A stretch of DNA of 64,000 nt. It comes from Prinsepia uniflora (Eukaryota > Streptophyta > Magnoliopsida > Rosales > Rosaceae). Within the stretch, counting starts at the first letter, position 1. The number at the start of each line of letters is the position of its first letter. The stretch is from NCBI GenBank assembly GCA_032719365.1, contig CM064872.1, positions 49,584,252-49,648,251 on the forward strand. The letters run 5' to 3'. Under the pieces are notes generated by a model, which did not search any database, had not been told where the DNA came from, and was given only the letters and a program-made list of their open reading frames with translations. Shown here piece by piece: positions 45,401 to 57,068 of the stretch. The translations under genes were made by a program, and so were the position numbers.

Positions 45401-45774
45401 AGTTTTTGTGGACCATGGGAAAATATGTTTTGATTTTATCGGTCCACTGTTCATACTTGAATGATTTCATACTATTACTCATGTTTTACGATATGCATGC
45501 AAGTTTGTGAAAACTGGAGGGTAAGAATGTATTTTGATAAATGTTTTTATAAGAGGTCATTTTTGTCCACTCACACCTTTTCTGTTTTGTTAACCCTTCA
45601 GGTCATGGCGCGTTGATCGAGGCTATTCTAGAGGTGGAGGTATGTGCAGGCACAGGCGCAAAAATTCCCTTGTCTGGCAGGTATTGAAGGGTAGTTTCGG
45701 ACTTTCAGTTGACTTGTCAGACGGGAGCAGGACCGGGTACGGTTTTTGATGTCCAGTTGGAACGGGTCCTGTCA
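42407..45774 (+). mobile_element. 3' LTR of the LARD-like element, 3368 bp
   Basis: It is colinear with the 5' LTR and 29 bp longer because a GCAAAATGACCGTTTTGCCC-containing unit is present twice at about 42503-42562. It ends GGGTCCTGTCA. The intron-like pair is at 44254-44263 and 45565-45574, with the candidate acceptor AG at 45600-45601. Confidence 0.97.
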
Positions 45775-45779
45775 CTACG

Positions 45780-46099
45780 TTTCACTCTACCTCCTAAAAT
45801 GCAGTGTTTTTAATCAAATGGCTTTCATCATCTGGACATCACCATCTAGATGTCGGCTATCATACCTCGATCATCGTGTCCTGTCAGACTTTCTAGTTCA
45901 AGATGTGTCATTAGTCTCGAGCTGTACACCCCTCCAAGGTCCCTAGAGCTATCTATCTTATCAATAATCATAATCAAGGGTCACTAACGTCTCAAATAAC
46001 ATTACATTTAAATTCCCTAATTTTCATAATAGTATACGTGTCCTAAACATGCAACCCGTCACTTTGGACATTCAGAAAAACCACTAAATGAACTCCGAT
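45780..46099 (-). mobile_element. Fragment of a minus-strand large LTR
   Basis: AAGGGTCACTAACGTCTC and the following text to ACTCCGAT (about 45963-46099) resemble the complement of the middle of the large LTRs (compare 6688-6800). It ends where the next LTR starts. The first 180 bases are unassigned and should include the displaced end of the LTR interrupted at 35706. Confidence 0.45.
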
Positions 46100-47982
46100 T
46101 GTTACATCCCATACCTAAAATAAGGAATCGAAAATGTGAAATTACCAATATACCCCCATGAGTGAGGTTGGGCTTCGGTTTCTTTGCCTGGGCTACTTGT
46201 TAGGTGTAGAAAGTGTGTTCTTTTTACTAGCCCAAAACAATGTTTTAAACCCCGAAAATGACCAAGGCCTAATTGGAAGCCCAAATACACTCTCAATTAG
46301 CATTAATCTCTTAATTTGGTTAAGACCTTACCATTTGTTTGCTTAAGCCTAATTAAGCTCACAATTAGAACCCTCAATCTCAATTTGGACCATGGGTTGG
46401 TTGAGCCCACTTTGTGTTGGCCCAAACTCTTGTCGACACTACCTTTTGGAGTTAAGTTGGTAGACTTTGCTTTTAGGCCCGAAAGTAATTAGGTGTGCTT
46501 AATTGGGAATAGTGAGTCCTTTTTTTAGGCCCAAGCCCAAAGGTGAGACCTTGATGACATCTTTCTAGAAAGCTCACACTTGGACTTGGAGACTTCTAAG
46601 TCTCTTCACAGGGACTATCGAAGGAGACTAGTGAGTGGGGATTCTGTGACCACCCACCCAGAAGGTGATGACCACCATCGTCCCTTCTGTTCCTCTTTAT
46701 CCATCGTGAGAAAATAGTGCACCGTAACATTCTCAACGGCGTGCCACATCCCTTTGAGATTTTTTACCACTACGGGATTACCGCTCCATCATTCTTCCTT
46801 CTCACAATCTCGGCTAGAAAAAAAAGGAAGAAAGGGTCAACGATGAGGGTTGAGACGGTAGTCGCGGCACCTAAAACCTACGATCTTCAAACCAGGACGA
46901 CTACCTCTGTCTATCTCGTTGTCCCGTCACAATGGTGGTGGTTTCAGGTCGATCAGAGATAGTTTGATAGGTTATTTAGAGGTTTTTAGCCTTGGGACAC
47001 ATTTACTATTCCAATAGTTTTAAGGGTTTATGGTTTGGACTTGTATAGGTTGATAGTGACCCTTGGGTATGATTTGGACAGGTCCGAACGTTCTGGAGAC
47101 GTTGGATTGGCCTCGGATTAGCTTGCGGCACGGATTGTGAGCGTGCAACATGGACGGTCTGTGAGTGGACTTTTGCTTTATAAAATGATGCATGCATAAA
47201 TGTTTTATATATTTTATGAACATGGTTTGAGATGCATTAATTGCATAATTTTTTGAGTATGACTTGGCATTTTCGTAGAAAATGTTACTATTACACGTAT
47301 TTCGATATTTTTGTTTTAAATGATACTTTTGGCTTAGGACGAGTTTCCTATGTGAATGTGATTTATATGATTTGAATGATTTCACGGAGAGGTGTGAAAT
47401 TAAGAATTTGATTATCGATTTTCAATGATTTCAAGGAGATGCGTGAAAGACTATTTCGAGCGTGAGACCTAGTTGATTATTGACTTTGACTTGGATTACA
47501 GTCAAAGGTGATTTCGAATAGTGATTTGAATAGTAAAATGGTTTTCAGATTTGGAAATAATATTCGGGCTTATGTCCCAATTGATTAATGATTTGGCTTA
47601 GAGTATAGTCAAACGTGAAATTGAACGATGTTTTGATTTGGAAATGATATATTGGGCTTGTCACCCAGTTCTGATTTATGATATGAGATTTCAGGTTTCT
47701 GACCCTATTATGGATTTACGAGATTTGATTTGATAGGATTCGATGAATCCTGGATTTGTGAACTGTTTTCCTCACTACCATCCACTATGATGTGATTGTT
47801 CCCGTCGAACGTCGTAGATCCCAGCGTGGTAGCCTCTAGACATCGTAGATCCTAGAGAGGTCACGATTACACTACCTAGAGGTGAGTAGCACCGAGGGGA
47901 GGCTCAGGCTCAGGAATGTCAGAAATGCACATTTCATAGACGCCGAGCCAGGGGCTCCGAGCTTGGGAATGCCATCGCTCGA
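46100..47982 (+). mobile_element. Gypsy-type LTR, 5' part
   Basis: It begins TGTTACATCCCATACC like the LTR at 33262 and contains the donor-like GTGAGTGGAC (47162-47171). It is broken at 47982 by the Athila-like LTR. The complementary arm and the LTR end are not found after that insertion, so the right part is lost or lies elsewhere. The 81-codon frame at 46717-46962 has no domain. Confidence 0.65.
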
Positions 47983-50900
47983 TGATAAGTCAAGATTTAA
48001 TCATTGTTTCAATGTTATTTCTTATCCGTTCTACTTATCTTTTGATTATAATCATTCAAATAATAAGAGAAAATGATCTACTTTGTGAAGTTTGTGCAGA
48101 TTGTCTAGTTGAGGTTTAAATCATGTTTTGCAATTAAATGTGGTATTTCCAATGCTAAATCCTCAAGAACCCATCAACGACTTGTAAAGGGCCACATCAT
48201 CTCCCATTTACATGGCTAAGATCCACCAAGACCCTAAAAGATACGGCCAAGACATTATTAATTCATAAATTGCGGCTAAGGGAAGTTTAGGGATTACTTG
48301 TGCATGAAGTTATTGTCGGATGAATTTTCCTTCTCTTTTCAATGAGGAATGACGCGGATTGACTTGGATAAGAAGACTTAACAATGTCCTAATCAGATCT
48401 TGAAGTTAAAGTTGCAAGAAACAAGGAAAATGAAGTTTCTTGGAAGCCAAGAAACAATCAAGAACACGGCTAGGGTTAAGGAAACACCCTAGCCACATTT
48501 TATCCCTTCTCCTTTATTTTAGGATTTTGTGATCTGATTTGGAATATAATTAATTAATTCCTAGTACAAGTTGAAGTCAAGAATTGGAAAGAAAGAAGGA
48601 AGAGGATTCCTTGTCCAAGAAGGATCCCAAAATTGCGACTAAGAAGGTGTTTTGCGGCAAGCACAATTCCTTCCTTATTTTGTTTTTGTTTTCCATTATT
48701 TTTATTGAGATCTTAGGGCAGGTGTGATCCTATATATAGATCAGATTTTCTCATTGTTGGGGAGCTGAAATGTACCTCTTAAAGGTCCCCAAAACTCTGC
48801 CAAAGTTTATACTTAAAAGTCCTTCAATTCATGTTCTTAGTTTAGAGTTTTGTAATCTTAATTCAAGAACACTTTTCAATTCAAGCATCTTCAAATTCAG
48901 CACATCTACCTTGAGGGAGTTTTCCTTCATCTCTTTTATTCATTTATGTTTATACATCTTTCTTTTATGTCTTTGCTTAATTCAATAATGTTTGAGTAGT
49001 GTAATTAGGGCTAGGGGTACTTGAAGCCCTAGCTATGTTAGTTCTTACTTTGATTTTGGCTCTTGAGTATGATTGTTATGCATGCTAGGATTTGTTGGAT
49101 TACTGCACTTCATGAACTCAATTTATGCCTATAATCTTAGCTACCTTTTTTGCATATAATTGTCGATGTAATTGGTTGATGGATCACCTCATTGTTTGTG
49201 CATCACCCTGAAATTTGTAGCATCATGTTTAAGAGGGGGAATCTTATTCGTAATCTAAACTCATGAATTACTAGAATTGCACATCACTTTTCTAGGGATA
49301 GGGTAATGTCATCAAATCTTTTTCATGTTTCATTCATTATCACGCACCATCGGTAATAGTTAAACATGCAATCTAAGAGAAGATAATATTTATGAGGTGA
49401 GCCCTAGCTAGACCCCTGCACTCACTGATGAAAATGTCGTCGGAATCGACGATATATCAGTCAATATATCGTTTTTTCCGGCCACCGGCACGTAAGCGGG
49501 GTGGGAAGAAAAGTCTTCCCGCAAAATCTCCAATACGGCGGATATTGGAGGATATCAGCAATAAGCCCCGATATTGAGCGAAATTGACGATTTTGGACGA
49601 CAAGGGCCAACCCATCGAACTTCCGGGTCGACCGTCGACTGCCACTCCCCCACCCAACTCGTCCTCTATGTGGCTCGTGTCGCCTCTCGCCCTCACGGTC
49701 TCATTTCTCCGCTGCCTCGCCCTATCCACCTCTCGCCACGAAGAAGAGAGGTCCGGCTGCGGATCCGAGGGCGGGTCCAAATTGGGATCCGAATTTGAAG
49801 AGTGAAATTGAGAGGTTGTGGACGACGGTAAGGTGAGGGCGAAGAGGGTGGTGAGGGTGCGGCAAAACGAGAAGATATGTGAAAAGGGCGAAGAGTGAAA
49901 TTGGAAGGTTGGATAATGATGGTGGACATGTGGAGACGCAGCTGGGTTGTGAATCAATAAACTTTCGGAAAAACGAGAAGATATGCAGACAAATGAATCA
50001 ATGAATATCTTTCCTTCTAATATATATATATATATATATATTATTACATTAGATATTTTTGCATAATATGCTTCTGATATTATATTCTATTATTTGTATG
50101 TATATCTTTCGTTCTCTTTTGCATAATATATATATATATATATTTTATTTTATTTTCTTGATTAGGTAGTCATTATACATGTATATATATTGACATGTCA
50201 ATGAATCAATAAACTTTTGGACTTTTCCATCATAATTCAAATTTAAATCTGAATGATTCTTTATTCTAATTAAACTCCTAATAATCTTTTATATTTAATC
50301 TGCATTGTAAAATCTAATAAATCTTTATAAATTGTATTGTCATCTCAAAAAATAAAATATATAAATTGTTTCGTATAAATCATTGCATTTGTTAAATAAT
50401 ATATGTTTTAATGTAAAATATAGCTTAACTTACATATTTGGTAATATATGTTTTAATTTAAAATATATGTGTTTTTACTTCTTAACTTTTTATCATTATC
50501 AAAGTTTAACTTAGAATATATGTTCTAATTAAAAGAATTTAAATAACGTGATTATTATTATTATTGTTATTATTATTATTATTATTATTATATGGTTTGG
50601 TAATATATGTCTTAATGTATAATATGGCTTAACTCACATAAAATTATGTTTTTAATGAAGTTCAATGTGTAAAGTATTCTTAGTACAACATTATCAAAAA
50701 AAATTATGTTTTAATTTAAGTTTATCTTTAAGGTTTAATACATGTTAGTCATCATCACACGCATATTCTATCATATTATTCATCATATATTTATTATATC
50801 AAAGTAATTTTATAGTTTTTATTAGTCTTATATAACCATTATTAGGTACTTAAGTTTTTCTCAAAGTTTCATTCCAAAGTTTCAACTTTTAGACCGAATT

Positions 50901-51286
50901 TCCGTAATTTTGTTGACCGTAAACGATATCGATATCGATACCGATATTTGGGGCGAGATATCCGTAAATTTAACTAACGATATATCCGTTGATATCGATA
51001 TTTTCATCCCTGCCTGCACTGGCACTTAATTCAGAAATATGCATAGTAATCTAATCAAAGAAATCTAATGGAACTATAATTGGTATAGATGGATAGAAAC
51101 CCTAGCTTGACTTAGTTAGTTAATATTAGTTAAGAAATGTTCATTCCCAACGTCATAAACCCCCCATTTTTTCTTCAATTAGTTCACTTAGTCAATTGGA
51201 TCAAATCATTGGATATCATTGAGCAAATCCTTGTGGGATCAACCTTTACTTGCATCTATACTATCTACATGTCTTGTGCACTTGCA
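47983..51286 (+). mobile_element. Athila-like LTR carrying a hAT-like insertion
   Basis: It starts TGATAAGTCAAGATTT and, after the hAT-like element is removed, matches the complement of the solo LTR 10260-14760 through the CCCTAGC block, the GGTGATGGATCACCT-like region and the CTATACTATCTACATGTCTT end. A TATA-like TATATATAG lies near 48731. Similarity is lost at about 51286. The flanks CTCGA (47978-47982) and CTCCA (near 51300) are at best an imperfect target duplication, so solo status is likely but not proven. Confidence 0.75.
49423..51012. mobile_element. Non-autonomous hAT-like DNA transposon, 1590 bp
   Basis: The 8-bp sequence CCTGCACT flanks it on both sides (49415-49422 and 51013-51020). 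The ends are inverted: CACTGATGAAAATGTCG on the left and, complemented, CAGGGATGAAAATATCG on the right. CA-starting ends with 8-bp duplications are the hAT pattern. The related LTR near 10600 shows the unoccupied site. The first 500 bases are G+C-rich and open in several frames (166 codons, minus, 49457-49957), but contain no transposase motif; the rest is very AT-rich with (TA)n and (ATT)n runs and repeated ATATGTTTTAAT phrases. Confidence 0.85.
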
Positions 51287-51329
51287 AATTACGATCCCTC
51301 CACGACGCGGCCCTTGTACACGATTTAGA

Positions 51330-52260
51330 AATGGAGACGATGTTGAAGGTTCGGGGAGTACTCAATCAGGATAAGGAGCTGTTCTCAAGGCCAACCCTAG
51401 ATCAGTTGGGTCAGGCCTTACATGCTGAGCTCTAGGGCAGAATGACCTCTGAGAGTTTGGAGTTGGAGCTAGCTCAGAGGCTCAAGGCCACTAAGTTGGA
51501 GGGGTTACTAGACTCGGAGGTGGCGTACGATTGGATTACTCAGTTAGAGGAGGTTTTTGAGATTATGTGGTTCCTTTCGGAGTAGATGATACCAATTTCC
51601 ACATTTCTTCTAGGTGGCTTTGCATGCCGGTGATGGTAGAGGGTGCGAAGGACAGGTTACGACGCCCACACTACAACCTAAGAGACATGCAGGGAACGAT
51701 TTATGGAGCAGTTCTATCGACGGTCCTACCGTGATGCCCAGGAAGTTGAGTTCCTGCAGCTCCAAAACAGTGATTTGACAGTTGACCAGTGTGAGTAGAG
51801 AATTGTGGATGTGTCACTGTTTGTATCAAGGATTGTCATGAGCAAGGAAAACAAGTTTCACCGTTTTTGGCTTCGATTACGAGACGAGATTCAGGTGATT
51901 GTGGCAATGGGTTCTTTTACTACCTTTCGATAGTTGTCGGATGATGCTGCTGCAGTAGAGCTAATTTTTCCGCCTAGACATCATCAGGGGAGTTCTGGCC
52001 GACACCGAGAGCGTCAAAAGGACGAGTCCTTTACTCAAGTAGATTCAAAAAGGGGTGCGTCTAATTCAGGTCCTTCTAGAGAGCCTCGTACGGGTTTCAG
52101 TGACCAAGGGTCGAGTCAAAACTCGGCGTAGTAGGGCTAGTTTTTACTTTTGCACAGAGCGTGAGTATTTCCAGTGAAAGTGTCTACATCGCTTGGACGA
52201 TGGTGCTACGCTTCAGAGTACTGCGATGCAGGGTTAACAGGTGATGACACATTTTCTAAC
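51330..52260 (+). pseudogene. Ty3/gypsy gag pseudogene
   Basis: Read across frames it gives LKATKLEGLLDSEVAYDWIT, QLEEVFEIM, then an FMEQFYRRSYRDAQEVEFLQ segment, LTVDQCE and a KENKFHRFWLRLRDEI segment, followed by a polar S/R/G-rich tail. This is the order of the gag capsid region of plant chromovirus-type gypsy elements. Stops (for example after ALHAEL, FLSE and QCE) and frame shifts abound, and the CCHC zinc knuckle is destroyed. Protease and everything downstream are absent. Confidence 0.85.
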
Positions 52261-52791
52261 TATAACATTTGGGGACAAGTACGTGTGTTTGCTCTTACGT
52301 AGCAGGAGGCTTGCACAACACCAAGTGGATAAGCATGTTTGTTTGCTCTTATGTAGCAAGAGGTTGGCGCAACACCAAGAGGGGTGACAGGTACTGTTTA
52401 TCTCTTAGGTCAGGTGACTCGAGTGTTGTCGGATTCCAAGGATTGTATGTTTTGGTAGACTATAGTTGGTTGAATTGGGGTTTACCGATGGGGGATAGGC
52501 TCGATAGTATACGTGTTGGTTGTACCTTTAGAGTGTTTGGGAGTTCTTTCATTATTTCCGGATTTTGTGTTCATGGAGGATTTTGATCTAGGTGAGCGGT
52601 TTGTTCAAATCTGGGGTCAAACTGACATGGTGTTAGTTTCAGTGACTGGTTTCCCTTGTATTAGTTATGTGGAGAGATTTTGACGTGGACGAGGCCAAGT
52701 GAGAGTCGAGATTATGAGGGGGCTCTCATTTCCATAGTTTTGCAAGGGTAGGTGTGAATTTCGGGGATCAAATTCTTTAAGGTGAGTAGAT
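52261..52791 (+). mobile_element. Remaining gypsy interior with polypurine-like end
   Basis: The gag remnant passes directly into non-coding sequence; protease to integrase are deleted. The end GTGAATTTCGGGGATCAAATTC followed by TTTAAGGTGAGTAGAT (to 52791) is a slightly decayed gypsy tail and polypurine tract. A short repeat near 52282-52360 (CTCTTA.GTAGCA and CAACACCAAG) occurs twice. Confidence 0.6.
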
Positions 52792-54587
52792 TGCGACGAC
52801 ACAGATTTTTAATTATGTCTAGCCGAGATTTTTCCAGGAATTTCGATGATGTTTTTTGGGATTTTACGATTTTATTTTAGTACACTTCGACCATTTTACC
52901 CTTTGGGATTTAGTTTAGTTTCTATTTAGGGGAAGGGTAGTTTAGTCTTTTAGGGAATGGAGATATTTTGGGATACCCACCCACACAAAGCACACATACC
53001 CACCAAAAATGATACCTTGTTTTTGAGACCCATTTGGACTAAACCAAAGTTAGAAACGTGTTCAAGGGACTTGTATGATCATAAAGGGGTCAGGTTCGAA
53101 GGTGGAGGACGGAAACGTACGAGCTGAGAGAATACCCAAAACTTTAGAGGCTAATATCTTGGAATCTAGGTCATATTTTTAACTTATGAGCTTGGATTTG
53201 TATTCGTGGGATTGAGTAGAAAGATTATGATATAAAAGTTGTCCAATTTGGTTGAGAAATGAAGTCATTATTAGTTCTAATATGATTTGTCATCATGATT
53301 ATCTCCCGTCAAATTTGTCCAATTTTATTGAGTAAGAAGATTTTGTTATAATTTTTTTAACTTAAAAGCGGTTTTCCAGCGCCCGACGACTGTGGCCACA
53401 GCGAAAACCGCAGTAGCACCACCGTTGTCTCTGGTAAGCAAGTGACATCAACATGACATCATGATAATGTCACCGGGTGATGTCATGATGATGTCACCAG
53501 GTGATGTCATGATGACGTCAACAGCGACAAGTGGCGAGTGCCACGTGTTAGGGATGCCATGTGGCAGGGGTGGCACGTGGTAGGTGGCTGATGGTGCTAC
53601 GTGGCTGGTGTCGAAGTGTGCCATGTGGTAGGTTGTTAGGTGTCTGGGATGAGTCAGTAGGTACCACATTAGCAGCTGACGCCACGTGTGTGGCAACACG
53701 TGGGGGAAACCATCAAACTTTCGCCAATCCTTAAAGGCACATGGGCGCGAATTTCAAGGTGAAGCTAGCGACGTCGTGAATCCAATGGTGGTAATTTCAG
53801 ACTGATCGGAAGTCATTTATGGGGTAATTTTGGACGTTTTTCTCCTCAGGTTACATGTTCACGACACGTGTACTATTTTGGGGTTGGGGCAGGGGGGGTT
53901 TACATAGAAGCCTATATAGATTGTTGGTGACCTCCGATTGTGGCTTTGACAGGCAAGGACGCTCCGGGGACCTCAGGGAGCGGGCAAGTCAAGATTAAGC
54001 TTACTTGGACATACTGGGATTGGAGCTTTGATATGCTGATGCAAGATTTTGGTTAATCATTTGATGATGATTTGGACACCGGTTTTATGGATTTTAGTGT
54101 GGACACTATGTTTTAGGCGTGGGCTCGGGTTTATTCTTTTGACTTGGAGTCGGAGACAAAGATATGTGGTTTAGATGCTGTTTTGTGTTTATTACTATGG
54201 CTGCATCCACGGTTGACCATCTTCAAGAGTTTTGACTGGGTTCTCAGACGTTCGAAGTAGGGCTTTGTAGATCCTAAGACGAACATGTCAGGGTTATGAC
54301 TTAGACATCAAATCAGGGCTCCGCAAATCCTAAGTCTATTAACGCGTAGTACAGGGATTGGTTGGCATGGTCAGGTATGAAGGATGGGGTATCATTACCA
54401 GTTATGGTGTCCAAGTTGTTCTTTCTAGTGGTTTTACTCGGGGGGTATTATCAGGGAAATGTGGGCTCTGGGTGTTTTCTACGGATTTTTCATGAATAAA
54501 CATTTATTTGATCATTTTCTTATATGCATTAATGTTTTGGAAATTGGAGGGGTAAATCCCATTTTCTTGTTATTGTATTATAACTGT
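52792..54587 (+). mobile_element. Gypsy-type 3' LTR, truncated
   Basis: It starts TGCGACGACACAG after the polypurine-like tract. It carries a dense cluster of ACGT-core motifs (53455-53702), a TATA-like CCTATATAGA (53911-53920) and, near the end, the GGAGGGGTAAAT text that precedes the GTCCACTCAC arm in related LTRs. It is cut at 54587 by the next LTR. Its start does not match that of the LTR at 46100, so the two are not a pair. Confidence 0.65.
53455..53702 (+). promoter_or_regulatory. Cluster of CRE-like and G-box motifs upstream of a TATA box
   Basis: Three imperfect tandem copies of GTCACC(G/A)GGTGATGTCATG lead to a perfect TGACGTCA (53513-53520). Four perfect CACGTG G-boxes follow (53542-53547, 53574-53579, 53683-53688, 53697-53702) with several CATGTG and TACGTG variants. 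Such ACGT-core sites bind plant bZIP and bHLH factors. The cluster ends about 210 bp before CCTATATAGA (53911), which suggests an LTR enhancer. Confidence 0.6.
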
Positions 54588-57068
54588 TGACACATCCCGA
54601 CCTGGAAAGTCCACTTATGGCACGAAGGTCGAGGCGTGCTAGCCAAAAATTGGACGATGACGCCCAGATGGCGAAGCCATTTAAGTTAAAATGACACGTT
54701 TTAGAGAGTTAGGTGGAACCTACCTGGTGAAAACCGAGTACATTTCACCCAACATGGGAAGCTTAGAGTGTGGACATAATTAACTGATGATCATACACAC
54801 AAACTTACCTGCAAATACCCGATTGTTCCGTCAGCTTCACCCCACGCCCGAAAAGTGAGTTTTAAGAGCAACATCCGAACTCCTTGAGTACGTACGTGCC
54901 ACCGATACCTGAGGGGTTTAAAACACAAAGGTGAGTGGACCCAGTTGTTATTTCAGTGTAAAACCATTTTTCAATAAACAACATTTAACCCCCTGTTTTA
55001 GTATAAAACCTAAAATAGTTGCAGCATACTTGAACGTAATACGATAAATATAATATCAATCATTTAATAATAATTTAAACGATGCAAACAAATGAGTCAT
55101 GCAGAAACTATAAATATGTCACGATATCAGCCAACATTATAAATGCCCTTGAGTCACCTCGAGTCACATACTCGAAACATACACTAAGTATCCTTACTCG
55201 ATACCACAACCACATGAAAACTGGGTGCCTTACACCGTCACCCCATGTCCCATAAAGCTCGGGGTACAAGATGACGCACTTTTAACTAGTATTACGAGCG
55301 GCGCGGGTGATCTATCACTTTTAACTAATATTATCTCCAGGAATGTTCCCTGGAATATTCTAGGATATTCCTGGAATATTCTAGGATATTCCTGGAATAG
55401 GAATATTCCTAGAATATTCTCCATCTGAGAATATTCCTTCATAATATTCCCCTAGAATATTCCCTTTCAATATTCCATTAGTTGACCGTTACAATTAACG
55501 GTTGACTAACGTGGACTTAACGGCGTTGACAGTTAACTAGTCGTCGCAAAAGCCTCGCCAGAGAAGGTGACCAGACCGCCGCCATCCACAACGGCCAATT
55601 TCTAGAAAACTCGTCGGAAAATCAAGTTTTTTGGTGGAGCATCAAATCTCTCAAATTCCACCAATTTTTACATTCAATATATGAATCTTGATCATCTCAA
55701 GCCCTAGATTATGAAAACCTACATTTTGAATTCAAAGGGTATCTACTCTAGTCGGAACGACGTCGGGAAGCTCAAAGCCTTTTCCGAGATGGATGCTCTA
55801 AAATTTAAATACTAATGGTACTTACATTCGAGAGTTTCCTTTACCTCACCGTCCCCCAAAACTCACTGAGGGAGAATGATTTCAACACGGGTCTGGGTCC
55901 GGTTTCTCTCGGGTCGAAGTCCACTTCAAGCTGGGTGTTCGTCCTTGTTGAGCTGAGAGCTTCAACGCTCAAGCTCAGAAATTCACATGTCCTAATCGCA
56001 CGACAAGGGCTAGGAATGATTAACCGTCTCAGTTTTTTGCAAAAAGGTCAACTCCGGAGACCCTTAGTCACCTCCTCCGTTGCGCCACCAACCAGAAAAT
56101 TGCATGCAATTAAACAATCATCATCCACTCATGAAGACGAAGAAGTATATAAGGTTATGGCCAAGAATTTCTACCTTGTTTGAGCTCGAGTCTCCTGGGT
56201 CGACGTTTGGGTCCAAACGGGTCCTTCATCAGACCTCGATTCTTAGTGGCCCTAAATGGATCAAGATCATGAGCTGGCCTCACCTCATCAAGGAAGGGCT
56301 ATGGGTTAGGGTCTGGGGCCCAAGATAATTGAAGGGAGTGTCGTAAGGGCTGGTACCACTGTTTCGGTTGTGCTCGAAAAATTGAGAGGAGAAGGAATCG
56401 AAGAAGGGTGAATGGTACGCTCAAGAGCAGAGAGAGGTGGTGGCCACCACCGTTTCGGTAGATGGTCGTTGAACCCATCCTTGAGCAGGTCTGAATTAGA
56501 GAGAAGAAGATGCAGTCCCAAGGTCCCGTCCAGCTTGTGTACGTGTAGGAGGGAGATTCTTCCAGTTATTGTTCATCTTTCTCACTCAAATCAAGCACAC
56601 ATATGTGGTTGTGCTTTATGTGATACTACCATGCATGTAATCCAAATGTCCCTCCTCCAAGTTGGGTTATAATATTTATTTTTGATCTTGGGCTCAAAGT
56701 AAGGTACTCCCACACTCCAAGTGTTGTACAAGAATTGAGAATAAACAAGCCCAATCGGAAAATCTAGCAAGGGAAAATTAGCAATTTCACTAATTCCACA
56801 TCTTAACCTTCCGATAACGGTCGTATCAAGGAGAATAAAAAGGAAATATGGGCAAGACTAGGGCCTACATATGGGCCTAAAAATCGTGTCTACAACCCCT
56901 TAAATGGGCTTTCCCCAAATCTTTGGGCCCCAAAGGAGGTTCTAAATTAGGTCATAAATGTAATGATCAAGACAATCTCGTTGAACCAGACCCTTACAAA
57001 TGGCATTTCTTGGTAGTTTTTCTAATTTCTAGAATTTAAGGTATTTATTTTCGGAACGGGATGTATCA
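54588..57068 (-). mobile_element. Minus-strand gypsy-type LTR
   Basis: On the minus strand it runs TGATACATCCCGTTCCG... to ...TCGGGATGTGTCA. Just upstream (plus-strand 57069-57100) the minus strand reads GAAATTTCACTAAGGGGATTAAAA in broken form, a decayed polypurine tract, so this is a 3' LTR. It has the acceptor arm (complement of GTGAGTGGAC, 54931-54940) and an acceptor-like AG near 54904, but no clear donor arm. It also carries a palindrome array (55341-55462). No target duplication is found. The frame at 55815-56183 shows no domain. Confidence 0.7.
55341..55462. promoter_or_regulatory. Array of seven GAAnnTTC palindromes (heat-shock-element-like)
   Basis: GAATGTTC (55341-55348) and six GAATATTC (55353, 55374, 55401, 55412, 55429 and 55455) lie within 122 bp, separated by CCTGG or CTAGG-type linkers. 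GAAnnTTC is the core of the heat-shock element. The array lies in an LTR, where such elements are known in plant copia ONSEN. Function is not shown; it could be a simple palindromic repeat. Confidence 0.6.

Larger units (their letters stand above)
35707..45774 (+). mobile_element. Complete non-autonomous LTR retrotransposon, 10.07 kb (LARD-like)
   Basis: The element has a perfect 5-bp target duplication CTACG (35702-35706 and 45775-45779), two long LTRs (35707-39045 and 42407-45774), a PBS (39049-39060), a polypurine tract (42394-42405) and a 3361-bp interior without recognisable gag, protease, reverse transcriptase, RNase H or integrase. Long LTRs with a non-coding middle define large retrotransposon derivatives (LARDs). 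The ending GAATTTCGGGGACGAAATTC before the tract places it in Ty3/gypsy. It would need proteins from a partner element. The LTRs differ by about 25 substitutions in 3339 bp plus one 29-bp indel, so it is the youngest long element here. Confidence 0.97.

Noticed and set aside
49457..49957. 166-codon minus-strand frame, the longest in the window
   Set aside because: It is in the G+C-rich head of a hAT-like element, overlaps frames on the other strand, and has no recognisable motif or catalytic residue.
53455..53530. CRISPR-like short repeats
   Set aside because: Three imperfect, directly adjacent copies without unique spacers in plant LTR sequence; a simple tandem repeat.
46100..54587. LTRs at 46100 and 52792 as the two ends of one gypsy element with gag between them
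   Set aside because: Their first 100 bases do not match, so they belong to different families although their positions would fit.
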